Positions 61,001 to 64,000 of a DNA stretch of 64,000 nucleotides are shown in pieces. The stretch is from Blastomussa wellsi. Its lineage: Eukaryota > Cnidaria > Anthozoa > Scleractinia > Plerogyridae. Where the stretch lies: the NCBI GenBank assembly GCA_947652115.1, contig OX393561.1, forward strand, positions 33,063,381-33,127,380, read 5' to 3'. Below the pieces are notes generated by a model, which saw only the letters and a program-made list of their open reading frames with translations, was not told where the DNA came from and searched no databases. Made by a program: the position numbers and the translations under genes. The first letter of the stretch is position 1. Every line of letters starts with the position of its first letter.

Positions 61001-63861
61001 CTGAGACCCAAACTTTTAATCAATTTGTAAAGTGTTCAACATGTGTTGTAAGTAACATATCAAACACGAGAGACAGTGTTTCATCAGGATATCCAAACAC
61101 TGAGAAGAGTGTTGAAAACACGACGATGACGAGACTGAAGAAAACGACTACACACTTCATTCTTGAAGTTACGACTAACCAAACGGCTCCTTTGGGAGCC
61201 AGCACTTAAATAAAAGTAAATGACCAACAATGATTTTGCGTACAACTAGGAATTTGTTTGTTGATAATCACTCGTCTTATAGCCAAATATACATTCAATT
61301 TATACTCTCGCAGAACAAGTATTAAATATTTTTTGGTAGAAATACTTGGCTATAAGGTGAACTCCCAATCTTGTTCAAATTTTACCAGTTCTCAGTTTAA
61401 TTTTGTGCAAAAATTGCTCGGCTTATGGGCAAATAAATATGGTAATCACTTTTTCAACTTTCTTTTCGTTTTCTTGTTCCTTTTCCTTGCAGTTTAACAA
61501 TAACATTGATCGATCTACCTTTCTGGACTACAGCATGTTATAAAATAACCAAGATAGTATGCATGCTCTTATTGGTCAACATGCGTGTTTAGATGAGAGT
61601 ACATAAACATGGTTGAGACGTTTTAGATCTGCACACAATTTTTAGAATATTTTATAAATTAAAGCAATAGTGGATTTTTCCTGTGTTTATATACCCTCGT
61701 CTAAACACTCGTGGGGGGAGAATTTTTGAAAGTTATGCAAATCCTCGACTACATGTCATGTTTGCATATCTGTCTCGATTCTCCCAAACCTTGGCCTCGT
61801 CACGTTATATAAAACATAGGCACACAATGCGTGTGAAAGGTTTTTTTTTCAGTTTCTGATATGGACGTATTTGGTATTTGTCTTTTAGTCAGCAAAACTT
61901 GCCCATCCAAAAGGAACACTCAATGACCAATTTAGTGTTGGGCCTTTTTCTGACGGTGTGTGTATTGTACATAAATGAGCACAACAAAAAATGTTTGACC
62001 AGCGAATTCATTCTCGACGAAACTTTCCTGTCGACCATGAATAATATATCTATAAAAACTAGAGCAATCAGTTTAATCACAATCAATCACTGTACTGTGC
62101 ATGTCATTCCATTTTTATCACACAATTTGATTGGTTTCTTGATACAACCCCAATAAAACATATTGGATTGACATACGTCACAAAGTCTGCAGCAATATTT
62201 GAAGGATTCCATACCACAAATCTTTAGAAAATATCAATGCTTTCAAACTCTCTCCTTTAACACTGCTCATTACTACACGGCATTATGATGTTGTGAAGAC
62301 ACACTTATAAAGTAAATCCTCCACCTTCCGCTGTCATTTACTTGTCTTATTTCATTATTGTTGTGACTGAATGCCAATTCTGATTAACAAAGCTATTTCA
62401 AACTGAAAATGAAAAACACAGAGAATCAAAGGATAGTTAAGAATGCAACACCAAACGTGATTCTCAGCCTTTCCTTGACAGCGTCAACATGATACTTTTG
62501 TTTATTTGTAATACGGTACTTTTGTTTTTCTTGCAAATGTTGTAACATGATACTTTGTTTTTCCGCATTGCTGATTTTGAATATGAAGTGTCATACTTGT
62601 CATTTATTAAACATGCACTGGTCAAAGTATTTTCTCGAAAAACAATAAATGGATCAAATGGAAAAAAAAATCTTTCGAAAGTGTTTTTAAAATGTAGTAC
62701 AGCTGGTGCATTGTTCCCTGGTTGTTACGAAATGTGTGTATTTGTTTATGCAGCCATGTTGATCTTTGCCAATGGGCAGGTAACATCGTAGATTTTTGGT
62801 ATTTTTTGACTATTAATCGGTCCTTTGTTAATGCAAACACTTCGGACAGAAAATTTCTAAGGAGAAATCACGATGGCTCCTGTAAAACAAGTGTTTACTA
62901 AGAGATTTATGCGATGAATTCGTACAGACCGCATTTAAAAGTATTTCAATAATAAACACAAAGAACTATCATTTCTGGATGAAATTTACACAGTTTATTC
63001 TATAGATATGAAAGAAACTTTCTGCGGGAGCCCCAACCGCAAAGAACTTTCTTCTTGATAATATTTGCTGTGCAAAAATATGAAGCATGCCGTTTACTAT
63101 AACAGCGAATATCTCATGAAATAAACACAGTTTTGATCAGGGCTCCGGCAGATTTTTTATTTTTCTGGATGGGAATAATCTCCAATATTATTTTAAATTG
63201 TGTCTCAAAAGGTAAAGCCATAAAATGCAAAAGTATTATTTTTGAGCCCGCAATTCATTTGGGATTTGTCACCTGAGGTGTGAAAATTGTCACCTCGGAC
63301 ATCATTTTTTTAAAGCCCACTTTTTGTTGTCTCAGCCCGTCATGTTTTTATTTCAGACGGTTGCTTTAATTTCGAGAAATCTCTGTCCATAATGGACCCT
63401 CTAAAGTCAGGTCTGCCACCTTAGGAAAAACGCCATATGTAACTCTTTTCCTGCCCACAGTCAAACGTAATTACCGATATTTATCCAGCTTTGAATTTAG
63501 AAAGCGAGTTGTAAATACGGAACCTTACATACCATTCTTGATGGATAAATTTAATACTTCCTGTGCAGATACATGGATGGTACAATGGCTTATCATATGT
63601 CCCTTCAGCTCGGCAAACTCTGCATATATCGACTGAGGAGAAAAAAAGCGATTACAAAACAAATCGTCGCAACTCACGAGATTTACAACCCCAGAAAAAC
63701 CCTTTCATTTTCTACAAGAATGGACAAATTCGGCGTTATCTTTGGAAACGACCCAATAGAATAAAGTTGTTTCTCCAAGGATAGCCATCCAGCTCTCGAC
63801 AAAGCGATACAGCAAAGTAAATACAGCCATAGTTTCCCTCACCTTCATGAACATCGTCCAT
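21969..63861 (-). CDS. MARCHF6: MARCHF6 (TEB4/Doa10), ER E3 ubiquitin ligase, complete, 30 coding exons
   Basis: Membrane E3 ligase of ER-associated degradation, known to target squalene monooxygenase and other ER proteins. The 30 exons, listed separately, have matching phases and total 2730 nt: 909 residues plus stop, against about 910 in human. An N-terminal RING-CH has C10, C13, C27, C29, H37, C40, C53 and C56 (C4HC3). Then come many membrane segments (about 14 in the family), an acidic Gly/Asn/Glu-rich linker (exon 8), the conserved TEB4-Doa10 region ([19 protein letters not shown]) and the conserved C-terminal element ([13 protein letters not shown]), which the family needs for ligase function. 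The start ATG has strong context (ACAAAATGG). Introns reach 8.9 kb and carry most of the transposons in this window. Confidence 0.97.
22316..22466. repeat. Imperfect GAT/GCT/GGT trinucleotide repeat (MARCHF6 intron)
   Basis: About 150 nt of GATGAT runs interspersed with GCTGCT, GGTGGT and GACGAC, in the last MARCHF6 intron. Confidence 0.9.
22597..22732 (-). CDS. MARCHF6: MARCHF6 exon 29
   Basis: Encodes [20 protein letters not shown] and [20 protein letters not shown], last membrane segment. Confidence 0.93.
23578..23710 (-). CDS. MARCHF6: MARCHF6 exon 28
   Basis: Encodes [20 protein letters not shown] and [19 protein letters not shown]. Confidence 0.95.
24218..24292 (-). mobile_element. 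tRNA-like SINE head
   Basis: On the minus strand an A-box-like TGGTAGTGTAGCAGTG and a perfect-looking B box GGTTCGATTCT lie about 40 nt apart. It is a different head from the SINE family at 34240. It may be a tRNA pseudogene. Confidence 0.5.
24359..24448 (-). CDS. MARCHF6: MARCHF6 exon 27
   Basis: Encodes [20 protein letters not shown] and [10 protein letters not shown]. Confidence 0.96.
24536..24670 (-). CDS. MARCHF6: MARCHF6 exon 26 (TEB4-Doa10 region)
   Basis: Encodes [20 protein letters not shown] and [13 protein letters not shown], nearly identical to vertebrates. Confidence 0.97.
25023..25525. repeat. Tandem duplication of ~210-290 nt in a MARCHF6 intron
   Basis: Copy 1 starts GATTGGTTCATTGGATTG at 25023 and copy 2 GATTGGTTCACTGGATTG at 25233. 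Both share AAAGTAATTACTTTGGTTTT, CCAAGTT and a CGGATTTG end. Copy 2 ends just before exon 25. Confidence 0.75.
25563..25744 (-). CDS. MARCHF6: MARCHF6 exon 25
   Basis: Encodes [20 protein letters not shown] and [20 protein letters not shown]. Confidence 0.96.
25965..26034 (-). CDS. MARCHF6: MARCHF6 exon 24
   Basis: Encodes [20 protein letters not shown] and TGP, a membrane segment. Confidence 0.93.
26853..27047 (-). CDS. MARCHF6: MARCHF6 exon 23
   Basis: Encodes a variable Asn/Ala/Gly-rich loop, then [16 protein letters not shown] before the next membrane segment. Confidence 0.93.
27471..27758. mobile_element. MULE-like MITE (CTCGTCCCC family)
   Basis: Inverted ends CATTCTCGTCCCC / GGGGATGAGAATG (27476 to 27750), with long inverted arms containing AGGGAGTCCAATCACAT. 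Imperfect 9-bp flanking duplication AGTGTTGGT / AGTGTAAGT. Confidence 0.8.
27865..27916 (-). CDS. MARCHF6: MARCHF6 exon 22
   Basis: Encodes [17 protein letters not shown]. Confidence 0.92.
28290..28396. repeat. Fragment of the AAACCACAAC inverted-repeat family
   Basis: Single arm resembling the palindromic element at 57284-57447 (shared CAAACTGGTTT and the TTTGTCTCAT block). Confidence 0.6.
28914..29051 (-). CDS. MARCHF6: MARCHF6 exon 21
   Basis: Encodes [20 protein letters not shown] and [20 protein letters not shown]. Confidence 0.96.
29190..29345. repeat. Short tandem-like GGCGACTAAAATT repeat
   Basis: GCGACTAAAAT and close variants recur about four times in 155 nt. Similar GCAACTAAA / GCGACTAAA pieces occur near 54560-54610 and 55075-55140. 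Confidence 0.55.
29663..29763 (-). CDS. MARCHF6: MARCHF6 exon 20
   Basis: Encodes [20 protein letters not shown] and [13 protein letters not shown]. Confidence 0.95.
30775..30870 (-). mobile_element. SINE 3' fragment
   Basis: Reverse-oriented piece of the SINE family, with GGATGGGATGCTAGTCCATC and the GGCTCATCAGGCTGG end. Confidence 0.65.
30920..30970 (-). CDS. MARCHF6: MARCHF6 exon 19
   Basis: Encodes [22 protein letters not shown] fragment lies just downstream at 30775-30870. Confidence 0.93.
31372..33040. repeat. Dispersed ~1.6 kb repeat, copy A
   Basis: Starts AAAACATAGGCACGCAATGC and ends near a hairpin of GAGTTATTTTTT / AAAAAATAACTC. Shares long stretches with 55170-56830 and 61811-62745 in the same orientation. 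A MITE sits inside at 31738-31799. A proline-rich fragment near 31880-32000 is specific to this copy. Short minus-strand ORFs (32337-32564, 32618-32893) recur partly in copy B; I do not recognise them. Confidence 0.75.
31729..31809. mobile_element. Short CTCGTCCCC-family MITE with 9-bp target duplication
   Basis: Ends CAATCTCGTCCC / GGGGACGAGATTG (about 31735-31802), flanked by ACAATTTGA on both sides. The 55-kb repeat copy has the same insert; the 62-kb copy has the empty site. Confidence 0.8.
33671..33828 (-). CDS. MARCHF6: MARCHF6 exon 18
   Basis: Encodes [20 protein letters not shown] and [20 protein letters not shown], the most conserved central block. Confidence 0.97.
34240..34506 (-). 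mobile_element. Full-length tRNA-derived SINE
   Basis: Read on the minus strand: A box in TGGCCTAATGGTTAGTGCGC, B box GGTTCGAGCTC, the body GGGCAAGACACTTTATTCTC, GTGTATAAATGGGTACCGG, then the tail GCCTGATGGGCCACTT. About 265 nt; best reference copy in the window. Confidence 0.85.
34610..34664 (-). CDS. MARCHF6: MARCHF6 exon 17
   Basis: Encodes [18 protein letters not shown]. Confidence 0.93.
35126..35200 (-). CDS. MARCHF6: MARCHF6 exon 16
   Basis: Encodes [20 protein letters not shown] and DVCSL, a conserved membrane segment. Confidence 0.95.
35614..35653 (-). CDS. MARCHF6: MARCHF6 exon 15 (40 nt)
   Basis: Encodes [13 protein letters not shown]; donor AAA/GTAAGT. Confidence 0.92.
36019..36047 (-). 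CDS. MARCHF6: MARCHF6 exon 14 (29-nt microexon)
   Basis: Encodes SVASLCGLR plus two bases. Supplies exactly the number of residues found in the human protein between the flanking exons; needed to keep frame. Confidence 0.8.
36693..36773 (-). CDS. MARCHF6: MARCHF6 exon 13
   Basis: Encodes [20 protein letters not shown] and FSLILCH; donor CAT/GTATCC is weaker than its neighbours. Confidence 0.9.
37358..37416 (-). CDS. MARCHF6: MARCHF6 exon 12
   Basis: Encodes [19 protein letters not shown]; acceptor TTTTTACAG. Confidence 0.93.
37694..37745 (-). CDS. MARCHF6: MARCHF6 exon 11
   Basis: Encodes [17 protein letters not shown], start of a membrane segment. Confidence 0.94.
37812..37985 (+). mobile_element. 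SINE, 5'-truncated
   Basis: Begins in the body at TTGGCCAAGACACTTTATTC and continues through the GTGTATAAATGG and TGGACTAGCATCCCATCC blocks. Lies head-on to the copy at 38065. Confidence 0.75.
38065..38335 (-). mobile_element. Full-length tRNA-derived SINE
   Basis: Same family as 34240-34506, minus orientation, ending at an A box TAATGGTTAGTGCGCTGG. Separates exon 11 from exon 10 of MARCHF6. Confidence 0.82.
38343..38375 (-). CDS. MARCHF6: MARCHF6 exon 10 (33 nt)
   Basis: Encodes [11 protein letters not shown], which matches the vertebrate protein exactly over these 11 residues. Confidence 0.94.
38499..38560 (-). CDS. MARCHF6: MARCHF6 exon 9
   Basis: Encodes [20 protein letters not shown]. 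Its acceptor is only 19 nt from the end of the inserted transposon at 38580. Confidence 0.94.
38876..41653 (-). CDS. Transposase-like protein, 925 aa, unassigned family
   Basis: I take the ATG at 41651-41653; the frame stays open 47 codons further upstream, but that stretch starts at a non-ATG codon. Residues 1-150 are Lys/Arg-rich and probably helical or DNA-binding. A central domain holds candidate catalytic acids with DDE-like spacing: D514 in [10 protein letters not shown]610 in [11 protein letters not shown], and E649/D651 in [17 protein letters not shown]. Cysteine clusters flank this core ([29 protein letters not shown]). The last ~150 residues form another domain, unrecognised. The DDE reading is inferred from motif shape, not from a database match. 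The ORF has no stop or frameshift, so the copy may be recent or under constraint. Confidence 0.75.
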   Translation of the reverse strand: MDSNSKQKLSRIEQWRKKKAEEKKEKNKAYYEKNKKQIIKKTLQHRESLKSRRKFTRQYVKEINKKTVRSERKKNAAGKEEKKKGSQRERARRYREGLKTGTNSQSTSQEEREQPQFPNRMAKKRALDKAKRAMPSSPIKKANLLLEMSRSPRTRKILVKKGAMRTAEDENEIEALKAVAQDLHEGLSTIKANKTTSGRSAFTAAKSLAFGESVKKTRSAKALSKLFSLDRRSISKSIEKRIKILKGEESCWLAKKRQTRRDALSDDTKKMVFDFWTHSVSRPTGNKNDVMRKRVEAKVSIEHPKHVLELTQTEAFQKFQTEHPEVKLKQRKFESLKPFFVKGAKERDRQSCMCRQHVEAQMVFKDCMKVRSQLSEQEGVDATVYTSLSEVISLTLCPLEGENRYHNITCLKRECNDCGVNKFDLLPQEASNEGNIVKWKRYDYLPTGKLGADGKEIKKISLVSKETPPKELFDYFYKLLESFPYHSFLAKWEREQCDQLIAHLPLDQALCIHDYSESYACRYQDEIQSQYFSMDKVSIHVTVLYRHASLEYDGVSSTEDEPEVIKEYVFAISDDVTQDHDSVLHISKLISAYLKDEVGVQITKMHEFTDGCPGQYKSKHCFGDLSCSLQHLGYVVQRNFFATSHAKGEQDAAGSHVKQKATSEVLRRNTTITNAEDLCSYLKANFSEPAASFSSRKNSIDLKRRIFFHIPASGTECIPRNRPEGSFKTLKGIRQLHSVKACSEQLKIFVRKRACYCFSCLEEKYDDCENQQWVDQWRELQVEREPSAALTRSREDAGDIEHSVQLADLADKGTIVAVAADDDRHYDYYLLKVVSDGGVTLESNYEDEYGSVFSRGQRVLLGHFFLRENLIDFTFKLETRKQAAVLTGTVRHICRDLVLKSAETRRRKAIYKLPITEHEEITASL
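41853..42263 (+). pseudogene. Divergent short ORF of the transposon, split by one in-frame stop
   Basis: An ATG in fair context (GCAATGG) opens 52 codons ([20 protein letters not shown] and following) to TAA 42009-42011. The same frame then continues as [20 protein letters not shown] and so on to 42263. It lies 200 nt from the transposase start, on the other strand, with a possible shared promoter between. It could be a second element gene with one nonsense change, a spliced exon (GT follows GGCAA at 42005-42006), or chance. No known domain recognised. Confidence 0.3.
43206..44567. mobile_element. 1354-bp TTAA-flanked element, non-autonomous
   Basis: Element 43210-44563 with inverted ends AGTGCCTATAACCC...GTTTTTT and a TTAA duplication on each side (43206-43209 and 44564-44567). 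No transposase ORF. The TTAA target fits the piggyBac or Kolobok superfamilies; the termini alone do not decide. Confidence 0.85.
44994..45135 (-). CDS. MARCHF6: MARCHF6 exon 8 (acidic low-complexity linker)
   Basis: 47 residues rich in Asn, Gly, Glu and Ala, equivalent to the variable acidic loop of the vertebrate protein. Phases join exons 7 and 9 exactly. Confidence 0.88.
45191..45473. mobile_element. Palindromic fold-back MITE
   Basis: 283 bp. Arms of about 120 nt are inverted copies: CAGTGCTACGCGCCTTACCG at the left, CGGTAAGGCGTGTAGCACTG at the right. Sits just upstream of MARCHF6 exon 8. Confidence 0.88.
46479..46638 (-). CDS. MARCHF6: MARCHF6 exon 7
   Basis: Encodes [20 protein letters not shown] (membrane segment) through [20 protein letters not shown]. 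Confidence 0.96.
47476..47548 (-). CDS. MARCHF6: MARCHF6 exon 6
   Basis: Encodes [20 protein letters not shown] and MLS; acceptor TTTTAG, donor AC/GTAAGT. Confidence 0.93.
48168..48311 (-). CDS. MARCHF6: MARCHF6 exon 5
   Basis: Encodes [20 protein letters not shown] through [19 protein letters not shown], which includes the first membrane segment. Confidence 0.96.
48368..48767. mobile_element. Tc1/mariner-like MITE with TA duplication
   Basis: 396 bp (48370-48765) with ends CAGTAAAAACCC / GGGTTTTTACTG flanked by TA. The ends continue as inverted ATGTAAGAACCT-like sequence. Several internal GGTTCTTA motifs. Confidence 0.85.
50764..51195. repeat. 8-bp minisatellite TAGAGGNN
   Basis: About 50 units of TAGAGG followed by CG, TG, CA or GG, with some length variants. 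The unit has no stop on the minus strand, giving the artefactual Leu/Tyr/Pro/Ser-rich ORF 50722-51243. Confidence 0.92.
51899..53721 (+). mobile_element. Probable DNA element with AAGGTTAC ends
   Basis: Left end AAGGTTACTGTATACCTT at 51899. Inverted matches end at 53293 (GGTAACCTT) and at 53721 (GTAACCTT), each followed by sequence giving TTAA. The left flank reads TCAA, a possible mutated TTAA. The two right ends share a ~110-nt direct repeat (ATATATAGTTTGTGGT ... GACACCCGC), so either there are two nested elements or a duplicated end. Confidence 0.55.
52242..52799 (+). CDS. Unrecognised ORF inside the 52-kb element
   Basis: 185 codons from the ATG at 52242 ([20 protein letters not shown]); the frame is open upstream to 52062, adding a hydrophobic stretch. 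It has a basic N-terminus, a Ser/Thr linker ([13 protein letters not shown]), then a His/Cys-containing C-terminal part ([22 protein letters not shown]). I do not recognise it. It lies opposite in strand to MARCHF6, in intron 4. It may be an accessory protein or truncated transposase of the surrounding element. Confidence 0.35.
   Translation: MDKEKKKEKSPWLKAKKKKIFDHEWRKSLADTDKGSWFNQSSHLLEDDQLPSTSSTTEGASQLKLEGLSKKSVETTDYSVWTIDRHNLSFSSNVVYYVDRRLHRQSHCSFPFFELFSCPAFYRQIRGILMNRAAVTHATTFLRDANLNMPFYCHSARYHSIGCQHRKFPQCSHLVQQGREKFVNL
53883..54049. mobile_element. Partial copy of the fold-back at 2623-3220
   Basis: ACAATTATCCTGCAAAATC and GATTGAGCAGGATAATTGT, with TTATTATTCAACAAA, match one arm plus part of the loop of the PIGT-intron element. 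Confidence 0.75.
55170..56830. repeat. Dispersed ~1.6 kb repeat, copy B
   Basis: Same start (AAAACATAGGCACGCAATGC) and same hairpin end as copy A, and carries the same MITE at 55476-55536. In MARCHF6 intron 4. Confidence 0.75.
57191..57231 (-). CDS. MARCHF6: MARCHF6 exon 4 (41 nt, RING-CH end)
   Basis: Encodes [13 protein letters not shown] with the last two RING cysteines; acceptor TTTCAG, donor A/GTAAGT. Confidence 0.95.
57284..57447. mobile_element. Palindromic MITE (GTTGTGGTTTAA ends)
   Basis: Arms of about 75 nt: TTGTGGTTTAAATTTATCCC and its inverse. Related arms at 28290 and 58850. Begins about 50 nt upstream of MARCHF6 exon 4. Confidence 0.85.
57470..57780. mobile_element. MITE with TTTAAACAAGAAGTTCC ends
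   Basis: TTTAAACAAGAAGTTCCGGT at 57476 is mirrored by GGAACTTCTTGTTTAAAT near 57760-57774; about 300 bp, non-coding. Confidence 0.75.
58738..58770 (-). CDS. MARCHF6: MARCHF6 exon 3 (33 nt, RING-CH)
   Basis: Encodes [10 protein letters not shown]; 4.8-kb intron on its 5' side. Phases fit both neighbours. Confidence 0.93.
58850..59322. mobile_element. Inverted-repeat element, ~470 bp
   Basis: Left end GTTGTAGTTCAATTTTTACC and right end GGTAAAATTTGAACTTCAAC-like inverse, each followed inward by CTGGTTTA. Same family as 57284-57447. Begins about 80 nt upstream of MARCHF6 exon 3. Confidence 0.7.
59892..60512. repeat. Two ~300-nt direct repeats
   Basis: Copy 1 about 59892-60170 and copy 2 about 60208-60510. 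Both run from AACAATTATTC through GGCTATAACCATCTC, TTTTTGGTAGGTCA, CAATCAAAACTCAGGAAATA to CGTCCTCTAACTGAAGGAAAT. Confidence 0.85.
61811..62745. repeat. Dispersed ~1.6 kb repeat, copy C (truncated)
   Basis: Starts AAAACATAGGCACACAATGC. Lacks the MITE present in copies A and B, and shows the empty target (CACAATTTGATTGG near 62120). Ends before the region homologous to the tail of copies A and B. Confidence 0.75.
63533..63632 (-). CDS. MARCHF6: MARCHF6 exon 2 (RING-CH, first part)
   Basis: Encodes [20 protein letters not shown] and [12 protein letters not shown], the first five RING zinc ligands; the sixth Cys spans the next junction. Confidence 0.96.
63843..63861 (-). CDS. MARCHF6: MARCHF6 exon 1
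   Basis: Encodes MDDVHE plus one base; donor G/GTGAGG. The start ATG is at 63859-63861. Confidence 0.9.
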
Positions 63862-64000
63862 TTTGTTTCCTTTTCGTCAAAGACTATTCTGGGCTGTGAA
63901 GCAATCTCCCTCGCCCCAGTCACGCGCAGATTCGGTTTCACTTCACTTCAGCGGGTAAACATATTGCAGAGGTAAACATGGATGCTATCTTCCACGAAAA
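63862..64000 (-). promoter_or_regulatory. MARCHF6: MARCHF6 5' UTR / promoter-proximal region
   Basis: About 140 nt upstream of the start codon to the window edge. Contains several CpGs (GCGCGTGACTG) and no TATA box. The transcription start is not determinable from sequence. Confidence 0.4.

Noticed and set aside
63563..63784. Two plus-strand ORFs overlapping the MARCHF6 start region
   Set aside because: Antisense shadows of exon 2 and intron 1.

Overview
The window is AT-rich, intron-rich animal nuclear DNA. Short conserved exons with GT/AG introns are separated by introns full of fold-back elements, MITEs, tRNA-derived SINEs, a Penelope-like element, a Gypsy remnant and minisatellites. This mix, with two clearly metazoan ER-membrane genes, fits an anthozoan cnidarian such as a stony coral; the species is an inference, not something read directly. 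No CRISPR array, operon, prophage or rRNA gene is visible.

Layout. 1-850: 3' end of a decayed LINE. 1004-9575 (+): the last 11 exons of PIGT (GPI transamidase subunit); its N-terminal exons lie to the left of the window. 9576-13540: a possible small first exon of an unknown membrane protein (9898-10023), a nested fold-back, and a 20-bp minisatellite arranged in a ~1 kb higher-order repeat. 13545-16640: a broken Gypsy retrotransposon interrupted by a 5'-truncated Penelope-like element with a visible target duplication. 19137-19796 (+): an intronless ankyrin-repeat gene. 21969-63861 (-): a complete MARCHF6 (TEB4/Doa10) gene. I placed 30 coding exons whose phases all agree; they sum to 2730 nt, giving 909 residues plus stop.

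The MARCHF6 introns hold most of the unusual DNA. The most notable item is a 4148-bp DNA transposon in intron 8 (38580-42727). It has perfect 30-bp terminal inverted repeats, a TTA target duplication, an unbroken 925-codon transposase-like ORF, and a divergent short ORF. I could not assign it to a superfamily. It sits only 19 nt from the splice acceptor of MARCHF6 exon 9. Other elements include a 1354-bp TTAA-flanked element in the same intron, a MULE-like MITE family with 9-10-bp target duplications (one empty site is present in the window), a TA-flanked mariner-like MITE, and three copies of an unrecognised ~1.6 kb repeat.

Functionally, PIG-T attaches GPI anchors in the ER lumen and MARCHF6 ubiquitinates ER and sterol-pathway proteins. 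Both act at the ER membrane, but the neighbourhood suggests no shared regulation: they are about 12 kb apart at their nearest ends, convergent in orientation, and separated by repeats and the ankyrin gene.
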